From an uncultured Clostridia bacterium (lineage in GTDB: Bacteria > Bacillota > Clostridia > TANB77 > CAG-508), in the NCBI GenBank assembly GCA_948517135.1, contig CAORJJ010000006.1, forward strand, positions 7,584 to 40,971: 33,388 nt of DNA. Direction: 5' to 3'. Made by a program: the position numbers and the translations under genes. Below are positions 1 to 7,881 of this stretch, in pieces. The notes under the pieces were generated by a model. That model was given only the letters and a program-made list of their open reading frames with translations, was not told where the DNA came from and ran no database searches. Position 1 is the first letter of the stretch, and each line of letters begins with the position of its first letter.

Positions 1-41
1 TAGTAATATTATTGAAAAAACTAAAAGAAAAAGGTGTATAA
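1..41 (+). CDS. Possible 3' end of an upstream gene (partial)
   Basis: Frame 3 stays open from the window edge to a TAA at 39-41 and reads VILLKKLKEKGV, a plausible charged C-terminus. The gene is cut by the window edge and cannot be identified. In clostridia the redox repressor gene rex can lie near adhE, but that is only a context guess. The tail is too short to exclude chance. Confidence 0.3.
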   Translation, partial: VILLKKLKEKGV

Positions 42-93
42 AAAAAGTCAATAAATTTATATAATATAAATAATAAAATCAAGGAGGAAAAAG

Positions 94-2703
94 ATGAGTA
101 AAGAATACGAATTTGTGGATAGCATGGAGAGTTTACAAAATTTAATTACAAATGTAAAAAAAGCTCAAAAAGAATTTGCTAAATTTTCACAAGAACAAGT
201 AGACAAAATATTTTTATCAGCAGCAATGGCTGCAAATAAGGCTAGAATACCTCTAGCAAAAATGGCAGTAGAAGAAACTGGAATGGGAGTTATAGAAGAT
301 AAAGTAATAAAAAATAATTATGCAGCAGAATATATCTATAATCAATATAAAGATATAAAAACTTGTGGAGTTATTGAAGAAGATGAATCTTATGGAATTA
401 AAAAAATTGCAGAACCAATTGGATTAATTGCAGCAGTTATACCAACAACAAATCCAACATCAACAGCAATTTTTAAAACTTTAATTTCTTTAAAAACAAG
501 AAATGGAATTATAATAAGTCCACATCCAAGAGCAAAAAAATCAACAATAGAGGCAGCCAAAATAGTATTAGAAGCAGCAGTAGAAGCTGGTGCACCAGAA
601 GGAATTATTGGATGGATTGATGTACCATCACTAGAATTTACAAATACATTAATGCAAACAGCAGATACAATTTTAGCAACAGGTGGACCAGGTATGGTAA
701 AATCTGCTTATTCTAGTGGAAAACCAGCTCTTGGAGTAGGTGCAGGAAATACACCTGCAATTATAGATGAATCAGCAGACATAATTTTAGCAGTAAATTC
801 TATAATACATTCAAAAACATTTGATAATGGTATGATTTGTGCCTCTGAACAATCTGTAATTGCTCTAGATTCAGTTTATGATAAAGTAAGAGCAGAATTT
901 GAAAAAAGAGGATGTTATTTCCTAAATGCAGAAGAAACAGAAAAAGTAAGAAAAACAATAATTATAAATGGCGCATTAAATGCTAAGATAGTAGGACAAA
1001 AAGCTCATACTATTGCAAAACTTGCTGATGTAGAAGTTCCAGAAAATGCTAAAATATTAATAGGTGAAGTTGAATCTGTTGAATTATCTGAAGAATTTGC
1101 TCATGAAAAATTATCACCAGTTTTGGCTATGTATAGAGCAAAAGATTTTGATGATGCAGTTGAAAAAGCAGTACATTTGATTGAAGATGGTGGACTAGGT
1201 CATACTTCATCACTTTATATAAATACTATTGCAGAAAAAGAAAAAATGGAAAAATTTTATAGCAATATGAAAACTTGTAGAGTATTAATAAATACACCAT
1301 CATCACAAGGTGGAATTGGTGATTTATATAACTTTAAACTAGCTCCATCTTTAACACTTGGATGTGGTTCTTGGGGTGGAAACTCAGTATCAGAAAACGT
1401 AGGAATTAAACATTTATTAAATATAAAAACAGTAGCTGAAAGGAGAGAAAACATGCTATGGTTTAGAGCGCCTGAAAAGGTATATATTAAAAGAGGATGT
1501 TTACCAGTTGCCTTAGAAGAATTAAAAAATGTAATTGGTAAAAAGAAAGTATTTATAGTAACAGATACATTTTTATTTGAAAATGGATACACAAAAGTTG
1601 TAACAGATAAATTAGATGAAATGGGAATTGCACATACAACATTCTCAAATGTTGCTCCAGATCCAACACTTGCATGTGCGATAGAAGGAACAAAAGCAAT
1701 GAATAGTTTTAAACCAGATTGCATTATAGCAATTGGTGGTGGTTCAGCAATGGATGCTGCTAAAATTATGTGGGTAATGTATGAACATCCAGAAGTAGAT
1801 TTTATGGATATGGCAATGAGATTTATGGATATTAGAAAAAGAGTTTACACATTCCCTAAAATGGGAGAAAAAGCATATTTTATAGCTGTTCCAACTTCAG
1901 CTGGTACAGGTTCAGAAGTAACACCTTTTGCAGTTATTACAGATGAAAAAACAGGAACAAAATATCCTTTAGCAGACTATGAGTTATTACCTAAAATGGC
2001 AATAGTAGATGCAAATATGATGATGAATGCTCCAAAAGGATTAACATCAGCTTCTGGTATAGATGCTGTAACACACGCATTAGAAGCAGTAGCTTCAATG
2101 ATGGCAACAGAATATACAGATGCTTTAGCAATAGAAAGTTTAAAAAATATATTTAAGTATTTACCAAGAGCTTATGATAATGGTGCAAATGATCCAGAAG
2201 CAAGAGAAAAAATGGCAAATGCAGCAACAATGGCTGGTATGGCTTTTGCAAATGCATTTTTAGGAGTATGTCACTCAATGGCTCATAAATTAGGTTCATT
2301 CCATCACTTACCACATGGTGTAGCAAATGCCTTAATGATTAATATAGTATTAAGATTTAACTCAGCAGAAGTTCCAGTAAAAATGGGAACATTCCCACAA
2401 TATGATCATCCACATACATTAGAAAGATATGCTAAAGTTTCAAGATCTTTAGGATTTGGTGGAAATACAGATGAGGAAGCATTAGAAAATTTAATAAAAG
2501 CAATTGAAGAATTAAAAGAAAAAATCGGAATCAAGAAAACAATTAAAGATTATGGTGTTGATGAAAAAGATTTCTTAGATAGATTAGATGAAATGACAGA
2601 GCAAGCATTTGATGATCAATGTACAGGAGCTAATCCAAGATTACCACTTATGAGTGAAATTAAAGATATGTATTTAGAAGCATATTATGGAGGTGAAAGA
2701 TAA
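94..2703 (+). CDS. adhE: Bifunctional acetaldehyde-CoA/alcohol dehydrogenase AdhE
   Basis: Reduces acetyl-CoA to acetaldehyde and then ethanol, using NADH, as the main ethanol-forming step of fermentation. The 869 residues match the usual AdhE length. The N-terminal half (about 1-440) is a CoA-acylating aldehyde dehydrogenase with the catalytic Cys at about 249 in the context GMICASEQS. The C-terminal half (about 455-869) is an iron-dependent alcohol dehydrogenase with the nucleotide-binding GGGSAMDAAK and the metal-ligand segments VTHALEAVAS and HHLPHGVANAL. The linker MLWFRAPEKVYIKRG is typical of the fusion. A strong AAGGAGG lies just before the ATG. The TAA stop overlaps the next ATG by one base, so the downstream kinase is probably translationally coupled. 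No clear redox-repressor operator was seen in the 93 bases upstream. Confidence 0.98.
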   Translation: MSKEYEFVDSMESLQNLITNVKKAQKEFAKFSQEQVDKIFLSAAMAANKARIPLAKMAVEETGMGVIEDKVIKNNYAAEYIYNQYKDIKTCGVIEEDESYGIKKIAEPIGLIAAVIPTTNPTSTAIFKTLISLKTRNGIIISPHPRAKKSTIEAAKIVLEAAVEAGAPEGIIGWIDVPSLEFTNTLMQTADTILATGGPGMVKSAYSSGKPALGVGAGNTPAIIDESADIILAVNSIIHSKTFDNGMICASEQSVIALDSVYDKVRAEFEKRGCYFLNAEETEKVRKTIIINGALNAKIVGQKAHTIAKLADVEVPENAKILIGEVESVELSEEFAHEKLSPVLAMYRAKDFDDAVEKAVHLIEDGGLGHTSSLYINTIAEKEKMEKFYSNMKTCRVLINTPSSQGGIGDLYNFKLAPSLTLGCGSWGGNSVSENVGIKHLLNIKTVAERRENMLWFRAPEKVYIKRGCLPVALEELKNVIGKKKVFIVTDTFLFENGYTKVVTDKLDEMGIAHTTFSNVAPDPTLACAIEGTKAMNSFKPDCIIAIGGGSAMDAAKIMWVMYEHPEVDFMDMAMRFMDIRKRVYTFPKMGEKAYFIAVPTSAGTGSEVTPFAVITDEKTGTKYPLADYELLPKMAIVDANMMMNAPKGLTSASGIDAVTHALEAVASMMATEYTDALAIESLKNIFKYLPRAYDNGANDPEAREKMANAATMAGMAFANAFLGVCHSMAHKLGSFHHLPHGVANALMINIVLRFNSAEVPVKMGTFPQYDHPHTLERYAKVSRSLGFGGNTDEEALENLIKAIEELKEKIGIKKTIKDYGVDEKDFLDRLDEMTEQAFDDQCTGANPRLPLMSEIKDMYLEAYYGGER

Positions 2704-3455
2704 TGGAATTAAATTTAGAAAACCCAATAATGGAAAGAAAAACTAAAACAGTTTATAGAGATAATGATAAAACAATAAAATTATTTATTGAAAATTATTC
2801 AAAAGGAAATATTTTAAACGAAGCTTTAAATCAAGCAAGAGTAGAAGAAGGTACTTCTTTAAATATTCCAAAACTTATTGCTGTAACTAAAGTAGGAAAT
2901 AGATGGGCATTAGTTTCAGAACATATTGAAGGTACACCTCTAGATAAATTAATGGCAGAACATCCAGAAAAAGAGGATGAATATTTAAATAGATTTGTAG
3001 ATATTCAACTTGAAATATTATCAAATAATGTTCCATTATTAAACAGAATGAAAGAAAAATATAGAAGAAAAATAAATGAAACAGATATTCATGATAATAT
3101 AAAATATGAATTATTACAAAGATTAGAAGGAATGAAAAATCATACTAAATTATGTCATGGTGATTTTAATCCAAGTAATGTAATTATTAAAGATGATGGA
3201 ACTGCATATATTATTGACTGGGCTCATGTTACAGTTGGAAATGCTTCAGCAGATAGTGCAAGAACATTTTTATTATTCTCAATGGATGGAAAAGAGGATT
3301 TTGCTGAAAAATATTTGAACTTATTCTCAGAAAAAAGCGGAATTGCAAAATCAAATATTCAAAGATGGGTTTCAATAGTTGCTGCTGCACAACTTTCAAG
3401 TACTGAAAATAAAGAATTATTAAATAAATGGATTGATGTAGTAGATTACGAATAA
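2703..3455 (+). CDS. APH-family small-molecule phosphotransferase
   Basis: A 250-residue kinase-fold protein of the aminoglycoside/choline phosphotransferase superfamily. The catalytic loop HGDFNPSN begins at His152 (Asp154, Asn159), and the metal-binding Asp172 lies in IIDWAH, followed by the GNASADSART segment typical of this subfamily. The N-terminal lobe has VYRDNDKTIKLF with a candidate ATP-binding Lys. The natural substrate is unknown; resistance to aminoglycosides should not be assumed from the family name. It starts inside the adhE stop (TAATG), which implies co-expression with the ethanol enzyme. A bidirectional hairpin terminator follows immediately. Confidence 0.85.
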   Translation: MELNLENPIMERKTKTVYRDNDKTIKLFIENYSKGNILNEALNQARVEEGTSLNIPKLIAVTKVGNRWALVSEHIEGTPLDKLMAEHPEKEDEYLNRFVDIQLEILSNNVPLLNRMKEKYRRKINETDIHDNIKYELLQRLEGMKNHTKLCHGDFNPSNVIIKDDGTAYIIDWAHVTVGNASADSARTFLLFSMDGKEDFAEKYLNLFSEKSGIAKSNIQRWVSIVAAAQLSSTENKELLNKWIDVVDYE

Positions 3456-3465
3456 AATGAAATAA

Positions 3466-3497
3466 AGGGACGTATGAAAAATTTCACATACGTCCCT
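3466..3497. terminator. Bidirectional terminator between the adhE-kinase pair and ispD
   Basis: A perfect 11-bp stem (AGGGACGTATG, 3466-3476, with its complement at 3487-3497) encloses a 10-base loop and sits between two convergent genes. T-rich sequence follows on both strands. The loop region shares 14 identical bases with the terminator at 21611. Confidence 0.9.
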
Positions 3498-3501
3498 AAT
3501 T

Positions 3502-4176
3502 CTATTTTATAAAAGCTGATGCTATTAAAATATCTTCTGGAGTGGTTATTTTTATATTTGTATAGTCACCTGCAATTAATTTTACTTTATAACTATTTTT
3601 TTCTAATATAGCACAGTCATCTGTTATTGATTCAAAATTTTTAATATTTTTATAGGAATTTATAAGAACCTCTCTATTAAAACATTGTGGTGTTTGAACA
3701 ATCCAAGAAGAATTTCTATTTGTACTTGATAGTACAATATTATTAGTATCTGTAAGTTTGATTGTATCTTTGCTTTTTACAGCAGTAGAAACGCCATATA
3801 TATTATCATATAAAATTGATTCTATACAATTATTAATAAAAGATTGTTTTATTAGTGGGCGTGCACCATCTTGTATTATTACTATATCAGAGTTTGTTTC
3901 ATTTATTGCATTATACACAGATTCATTTCTTGAATTTCCTCCAACAACAATTTTTAATGGTTTATCAATTTTCTTATTATCAATTATTTGTTGTACTATT
4001 TTAAATTCTTCTTTTTTTACTACTAAAATAATATCATCTATTTGACTATTTGAGTTGAATGCATCAATACTATATTCAAAAACTTTTTTATTTCCTAAAT
4101 TCTCAAAGTTTTTATTGTAGTTTTTCTTATATCTAGAACTGTTTCCAGCAATTAATATTATTCCTGATACTTTCAT
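3502..4176 (-). CDS. ispD: 2-C-methyl-D-erythritol 4-phosphate cytidylyltransferase IspD
   Basis: Transfers CMP from CTP to methylerythritol phosphate in the non-mevalonate isoprenoid pathway. Recognisable family segments, in order, are the nucleotide loop GIILIAGNSSR, QDGARPLI (usual HDAARP), the VQTPQCF motif, SITDDCAILE and the C-terminal NIKITTPEDILIA. The protein is divergent: the first loop and HDAARP are altered, but the order and 224-residue length fit. The start is placed at the ATG at 4176 because AGGAGG lies just upstream (4182-4187); an in-frame start 19 codons earlier has no ribosome site. It is transcribed alone from a promoter back to back with that of the next gene. A TagD/TarI-type cytidylyltransferase is a less likely alternative. 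Confidence 0.85.
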   Translation of the reverse strand: MKVSGIILIAGNSSRYKKNYNKNFENLGNKKVFEYSIDAFNSNSQIDDIILVVKKEEFKIVQQIIDNKKIDKPLKIVVGGNSRNESVYNAINETNSDIVIIQDGARPLIKQSFINNCIESILYDNIYGVSTAVKSKDTIKLTDTNNIVLSSTNRNSSWIVQTPQCFNREVLINSYKNIKNFESITDDCAILEKNSYKVKLIAGDYTNIKITTPEDILIASAFIK

Positions 4177-4204
4177 GTATTCCTCCTGAATAAATAATAC
4201 AAAT

Positions 4205-4233
4205 ATTATAACATAAAACATTTTATAAACCAA
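4205..4233 (-). promoter_or_regulatory. Promoter of ispD
   Basis: On the - strand TTGGTT (4233-4228), a 17-base spacer and TATAAT (4210-4205) form a sigma-A-type promoter. The -10 is extended (TGTTATAAT). It lies 28 bases before the ATG and is divergent from the promoter at 4238. Confidence 0.7.
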
Positions 4234-4237
4234 ATTG

Positions 4238-4266
4238 TTGAAAGTTACATAAAAATGTGCTATTAT
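4238..4266 (+). promoter_or_regulatory. Promoter of coaD-like copy 1
   Basis: TTGAAA (4238-4243), a 17-base spacer and TATTAT (4261-4266) match the sigma-A consensus with few mismatches. The -35 boxes of this and the ispD promoter are only four bases apart. Confidence 0.7.
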
Positions 4267-4304
4267 ATATAAGTTAATAATTTAGTTGCCCAAAAAGTAA
4301 AGTA

Positions 4305-4328
4305 ACTTGGAGGGTGAAACCTCCAAGT
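4305..4328 (+). promoter_or_regulatory. Leader hairpin before coaD-like copy 1
   Basis: A perfect 9-bp stem (ACTTGGAGG with CCTCCAAGT) and a 6-base loop lie in the untranslated leader, 11 bases before the ribosome site AAAGGAGG. No T-tract follows, so it is not a simple terminator. One arm carries an anti-ribosome-site CCTCC that could also pair with the true GGAGG, so it may influence translation. The role is inferred only. Confidence 0.4.
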
Positions 4329-4349
4329 AAAATTAAAGGAGGATTAGAT

Positions 4350-4817
4350 ATGACAAAAGGATTTTATGCAGGAAGCTTTGATCCATTTACTGAAGGACAT
4401 TTTCATGTTGTAAAAAGCGCAGCTAACATTTTTGATGAAGTTGTTGTTGGTATTGGAATTAATCCAAAGAAAAAAAGACGGTTTGATGCAAATGAAATGA
4501 AGACTGCGATTGAAACAATAATTTCTCAGAATAACTTGAATAATGTACATGTCATTTATTTCGAAAAGTTAACTGGCGATGCTGCATTGGAAGAAGGTGC
4601 AACTTTTCTTATAAGAGGTCTTAGAAATGTTACAGACTATGACGAAGAAGAAAACTTAGCTCTTATTAATCAGGAGGTTTTTGGTTTAGATACAATTTTT
4701 GTCAGATCAGGAAAATGGGGACATATCTCATCAAGTATGGTAATGGAACTTTTGAAATATGGAAAAGATGTTTCTAAATACTTGCCTGGAGAGGTATTGA
4801 ATCTCGTAACAAAATAA
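4350..4817 (+). CDS. coaD: CoaD-like phosphopantetheine adenylyltransferase, copy 1
   Basis: A nucleotidyltransferase of the CoaD family, which adenylates 4'-phosphopantetheine to dephospho-CoA. Of its 155 residues, GSFDPFTEGH carries the TxGH-type catalytic motif, IRGLR matches the conserved arginine loop, and ISSSMV is the C-terminal ATP-binding motif. The ATG at 4350 is chosen because AAAGGAGG precedes it; a GTG at 4314 in the same frame falls inside the leader hairpin. A second related gene lies at 5795, so one copy may have another substrate. Composition is richer in G+C than the neighbours (about 33% in the two lines counted), and codon 44 is CGG, which native genes here avoid, hinting at horizontal origin. 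Confidence 0.8.
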   Translation: MTKGFYAGSFDPFTEGHFHVVKSAANIFDEVVVGIGINPKKKRRFDANEMKTAIETIISQNNLNNVHVIYFEKLTGDAALEEGATFLIRGLRNVTDYDEEENLALINQEVFGLDTIFVRSGKWGHISSSMVMELLKYGKDVSKYLPGEVLNLVTK

Positions 4818-4824
4818 TAATGAG

Positions 4825-4853
4825 AAAGCGCAGAGGACGATACTCTGCGCTTT
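4825..4853. terminator. Bidirectional terminator after coaD-like copy 1
   Basis: An 11-bp perfect stem (AAAGCGCAGAG, 4825-4835, with 4843-4853) has a 7-base loop and ends in TTTT. It separates two convergent genes. Confidence 0.85.
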
Positions 4854-4868
4854 TGATATAATAAATTA

Positions 4869-5645
4869 TTATCTTTCCAAAATGTTTTCTTTTTGAATAA
4901 TTGGTATATCAATAGTTAAACCTTCAATAGCTGGAATTGTATTTTTAAAGATATTTTTTGCTTCTTGTACATATTTTTCAATAGGTTCTTCAGGCCAAAA
5001 ATGTGTTAAAATTAGTCCATTAACATGAGCTTCTTTTGCAATAGTTGCAGCTTGCTGTGCTGTTAGGTGAGTATTTATTTCAGGAAAACCATGCTCTTTT
5101 AAAAGACTTGATTCACAAATTAATAGATCAGCATCTTTAGCGAAATTTACTAATTTATTTTTGGCAGAATATGAGGTATCTGATGTATATACAATTGTTC
5201 TATTTCCATTATTAACTTTAACAGCATAAGTTTCAACAGGATGATCAGTTTGACAAAAACTTATATTCATATTACCGATTTTCAGTTTTTGAGAAGGTGT
5301 GATTGTTTTATAAGTTGCAAATGAATTATCTTCACTTAATATATCATCATGAATTGAAACTGGTGTTGCTGGTAAAATAATATCTATAGGTTTTTCTATT
5401 CTTTTTTGATTATGAAATACAAAAGAAGAATATTGTAAATTGAAAATATCATTATAATGATCTCTATGTAAATGTGTTAGAATAACAGAAAGATTTTGTA
5501 AATCATTTGGAAAGTTTAACAAACTATGACTACCACTTCCAGAATCTAACATTAATCTATTATTACCGTCTTGGATAAGAAATCCAGGACAGTTGTGGTC
5601 TTTTGTATTATAGGGTGATTGAGTACCTAGAATTTTTAATATCAT
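4869..5645 (-). CDS. Metallo-beta-lactamase-fold hydrolase, RNase Z-like
   Basis: A 258-residue cytoplasmic metallohydrolase. The metal-binding signature HLHRDH follows VILT near residue 60, with further likely ligands in the FCQTDHPVE segment, the SDTSYS segment and the late ILTHFWPE. The order resembles the RNase Z/ElaC and phosphodiesterase branches (substrates such as tRNA 3' ends or cyclic nucleotides), but no tRNA-binding arm was identified, so the substrate is open. The start is the ATG at 5645 because GGAGG lies five to six bases upstream; a TTG at 5657 overlaps that ribosome site and was not used. It sits alone between the two CoaD-like genes on the opposite strand. Confidence 0.85.
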   Translation of the reverse strand: MILKILGTQSPYNTKDHNCPGFLIQDGNNRLMLDSGSGSHSLLNFPNDLQNLSVILTHLHRDHYNDIFNLQYSSFVFHNQKRIEKPIDIILPATPVSIHDDILSEDNSFATYKTITPSQKLKIGNMNISFCQTDHPVETYAVKVNNGNRTIVYTSDTSYSAKNKLVNFAKDADLLICESSLLKEHGFPEINTHLTAQQAATIAKEAHVNGLILTHFWPEEPIEKYVQEAKNIFKNTIPAIEGLTIDIPIIQKENILER

Positions 5646-5672
5646 TTTTACCTCCAATAAAAAATTTTAAAT

Positions 5673-5678
5673 ATTATA
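5673..5678 (-). promoter_or_regulatory. Extended -10 element of the hydrolase gene
   Basis: TATAAT preceded by TGT (extended -10) lies 28 bases before the ATG on the - strand. The candidate -35 is poor (TTAATT at 17-base spacing). Confidence 0.5.
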
Positions 5679-5747
5679 ACACATAATTGACTAGAAATTA
5701 AGCTTTTTAGAAAAATTATAAAAAAAGTACAATTTTTTATAAATATA

Positions 5748-5756
5748 TGTTATACT
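5748..5756 (+). promoter_or_regulatory. Extended -10 element of coaD-like copy 2
   Basis: TGTTATACT combines a TGn extension with a good -10 hexamer, 38 bases before the ATG. No convincing -35 is seen. Confidence 0.5.
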
Positions 5757-5794
5757 AGCAGTTATAAATATACTAGAACATAAGGAGTAATTTT

Positions 5795-6256
5795 ATGAAA
5801 ATAGGTTTTTATGCAGGAAGTTTTGATCCATTTACATATGGACATTTGCATATTATAAAAAAATCAGCAAAACTTTTTGATAAAGTTATTGTTGGAATAG
5901 GAGTGAATCCTAAAAAAGTTAGATGTTTTAATCAAGAAAAAATGAGAGATGCTATTGAAAAAGTATTATTTATAGAAAATATAAATAATGTTGAAGTAAT
6001 AACATATGATAATCTTTCTGTTGATGTTGCAACAGAGCATAAAGCAACATATTTAATAAGGGGTATAAGAAATGGCATGGATTATCAGTATGAAGAAAAT
6101 ATTGCTCTAGTAAATGAAGAAATTTCAGGTTTAGATACAGTTTATATTAGATCTGGATATTTAGGATATATTAGTTCTAGTCTAGTTATGGATTTAATAA
6201 ATAATGGCAAAGATGTTTCTAAATATTTGCCGAAAGAAATAATAGATATAATATAG
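5795..6256 (+). CDS. coaD: CoaD-like phosphopantetheine adenylyltransferase, copy 2
   Basis: A 153-residue CoaD-family nucleotidyltransferase that heads the tsaE-tsaB-rimI unit. It keeps GSFDPFTYGH, the LIRGIRN loop, YEENIAL and ISSSLVMDL. It is clearly a paralogue of the gene at 4350 (more than half the residues match by eye, same divergent RSG before the ISSS motif). Its AT-rich codons match its neighbours, so this may be the ancestral copy. AAGGAG precedes the ATG, and tsaE starts 11 bases after its stop. Whether both, one or neither makes dephospho-CoA cannot be told from sequence alone, though catalytic residues appear intact in both. Confidence 0.8.
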   Translation: MKIGFYAGSFDPFTYGHLHIIKKSAKLFDKVIVGIGVNPKKVRCFNQEKMRDAIEKVLFIENINNVEVITYDNLSVDVATEHKATYLIRGIRNGMDYQYEENIALVNEEISGLDTVYIRSGYLGYISSSLVMDLINNGKDVSKYLPKEIIDII

Positions 6257-6267
6257 AAAGGTAAATT

Positions 6268-6702
6268 ATGAAAGTAGTAACAAATTCAGAATTTGAAACA
6301 ATAGAATTGGGAAAAACAATAGGTGCAGAATTACAAAAAGGTATGGTAATTGTTTTAACAGGAGATTTAGGTTCTGGAAAAACCAAGTTAACAGAGGGAA
6401 TCTTAACATATTTTGGACTTGAAAATGAAATTTCTAGCCCTACATTTACTATTGTTAATGAGTACAATACTCCAAAATTTGATATATATCATTTTGATGT
6501 ATATAGATTAGAAGATAGTGATGAATTTTATGCAATTGGTGGAGATGAATATTTTGAAAAAGGAGTTTGCATAATAGAGTGGGGAGAATTAATTTCAGAT
6601 GTATTACCAAAAGAATATGTAAAAATTAATTTTTCAAAAGATTTAGAAAATGAAAATAAAAGAAATATAGAGATAGATTATATAGGAAGGGAAATTTTAT
6701 GA
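6268..6702 (+). CDS. tsaE: tRNA t6A biosynthesis ATPase TsaE
   Basis: The ATPase that, with TsaB and TsaD, installs threonylcarbamoyl on A37 of ANN-decoding tRNAs. The 144-residue length is normal. The Walker A loop GDLGSGKT spans residues 32-39, and SPTFTIVNEY and FDVYRL are family hallmarks, followed by the CIIEWGE segment. Its TGA overlaps the tsaB ATG (ATGA), giving translational coupling. TsaD is not in this window. Confidence 0.95.
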   Translation: MKVVTNSEFETIELGKTIGAELQKGMVIVLTGDLGSGKTKLTEGILTYFGLENEISSPTFTIVNEYNTPKFDIYHFDVYRLEDSDEFYAIGGDEYFEKGVCIIEWGELISDVLPKEYVKINFSKDLENENKRNIEIDYIGREIL

Positions 6703-7364
6703 AAATTTTAGCAATAGATACTTCAAGTCCAATTTGTTCAGTTGCAATTTTAGAAAATGATAATTTAGTTGATGAAATAAACTTAGATGATGGAAGAACT
6801 CATTCTGAAAATTTAATGCCTTTAATTGATTCTGTTTTAAAAAGAAATAAATTAGATATAAAAGATATTGAAATGATTTCATGCAGTGTAGGGCCAGGTT
6901 CTTTTACTGGAATTAGAATAGGTGTTTCTACAATAAAACCTATGGCTGAAATATTGAATATAAAAATTGCATCAGTTACTTCATTGGAAGTTTTAGCTAG
7001 AAATATAGAAAATGCTGAAACAATAGTATCTTTGATAGATGCTAGAAATAATCAAGTATATTGTGGAATTTTTGATCAAAAATATAATAAAAAAGAAGAA
7101 TATCTAGCAGATGATATAAGTAATGTTATTGAAGTTTTAAAAAAATATGAAAATATAGTATTAACAGGAAGTGGAACAATTTTACATAAAGAATTATTAA
7201 TAAAAAGTTTAATTAGTCCTAAGTTTTGTAGTGAAAACAATCAATCTGCAAAAAATTGTGGGAAAATTGGATATAAAAAATATGTTGAAAACAATTTATG
7301 TGATAGTGATACTATTATTCCAATATATTTAAGAAAATCACAAGCAGAAAGGTTAAAAAAATGA
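6699..7364 (+). CDS. tsaB: tRNA t6A biosynthesis protein TsaB
   Basis: The ASKHA-fold partner of TsaD in t6A synthesis. It begins ILAIDTSSPICSVAI, typical of the family, followed by HSENLMPLID and the CSVGPGSFTGIRIG glycine loop. Length is 221 residues, usual for TsaB. It overlaps both tsaE and rimI by four bases, so the three proteins should be made together. Confidence 0.95.
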   Translation: MKILAIDTSSPICSVAILENDNLVDEINLDDGRTHSENLMPLIDSVLKRNKLDIKDIEMISCSVGPGSFTGIRIGVSTIKPMAEILNIKIASVTSLEVLARNIENAETIVSLIDARNNQVYCGIFDQKYNKKEEYLADDISNVIEVLKKYENIVLTGSGTILHKELLIKSLISPKFCSENNQSAKNCGKIGYKKYVENNLCDSDTIIPIYLRKSQAERLKK

Positions 7365-7795
7365 TAATAGAGAAAATGACTTTAGCTGATTTTGATTTAA
7401 TAAAGGAAAATTTACAAACAGAATTTGATGAATTTTGGACTCCTGGAGTATTAAAAAGTGAACTAGAAAATATTAATTCTAAATATATAGTAGCTAAAGA
7501 GAATAATGAAATTATAGGCTTTGCTGGAATAATAGTAACACCAATAGATGTAGAAATAACAAATATTGTTACTAAAAAAAGTAAACGAAAAAAAGGTATA
7601 GGAAAAGCACTTTTAGAGAAAATAATAGAGATAGCCAAACAAACTGAAATGGAAAATATTAGCTTAGAAGTAAATGAAGAAAACAGAATAGCGATTGCTT
7701 TATACGAAAATCATGGGTTTGAAAAAATTGGAATAAGGAAAAATTATTATAATGGAAAACATAATGCAATTATTATGACAAAAGTTTTAAAATAA
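7361..7795 (+). CDS. rimI: GNAT acetyltransferase RimI
   Basis: A 144-residue GNAT-fold N-acetyltransferase. The acetyl-CoA loop is KKGIGKALLEK, with the LEVNEENRIAIALYENHGF segment characteristic of the ribosomal protein S18 alanine acetyltransferase subfamily. Its place directly after tsaB (ATGA overlap) is the classic RimI position, which supports the name over a generic GNAT call. A weak hairpin follows. Confidence 0.9.
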   Translation: MIIEKMTLADFDLIKENLQTEFDEFWTPGVLKSELENINSKYIVAKENNEIIGFAGIIVTPIDVEITNIVTKKSKRKKGIGKALLEKIIEIAKQTEMENISLEVNEENRIAIALYENHGFEKIGIRKNYYNGKHNAIIMTKVLK

Positions 7796-7808
7796 TGTAA
7801 AATTTTGT

Positions 7809-7832
7809 AAAATAGTAATTGCTATTTTATTT
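7809..7832 (+). terminator. Weak terminator after rimI
   Basis: AAAATAG pairs with CTATTTT (7809-7815 and 7822-7828), extended by one T-G pair, then ATTTTATTT. The stem is AT-rich and may be leaky into the next gene. Confidence 0.45.
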
Positions 7833-7881
7833 TATTTGATATAAAATCATAATAGAATTTTTTGTTCGGAGGAATGTACTA

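Noticed and set aside
1..93. Rex operator upstream of adhE
   Set aside because: No TTGTTAAnnnnTTAACAA-like palindrome could be found.
1257..1724. 155-codon frame opposite adhE
   Set aside because: It is the shadow of a highly conserved coding region, with no ribosome site or family features.
4314..4349. GTG at 4314 as the coaD copy 1 start
   Set aside because: It lies in the hairpin loop with no spacing to GGAGG, and the ATG at 4350 has a proper ribosome site and gives the family N-terminus.
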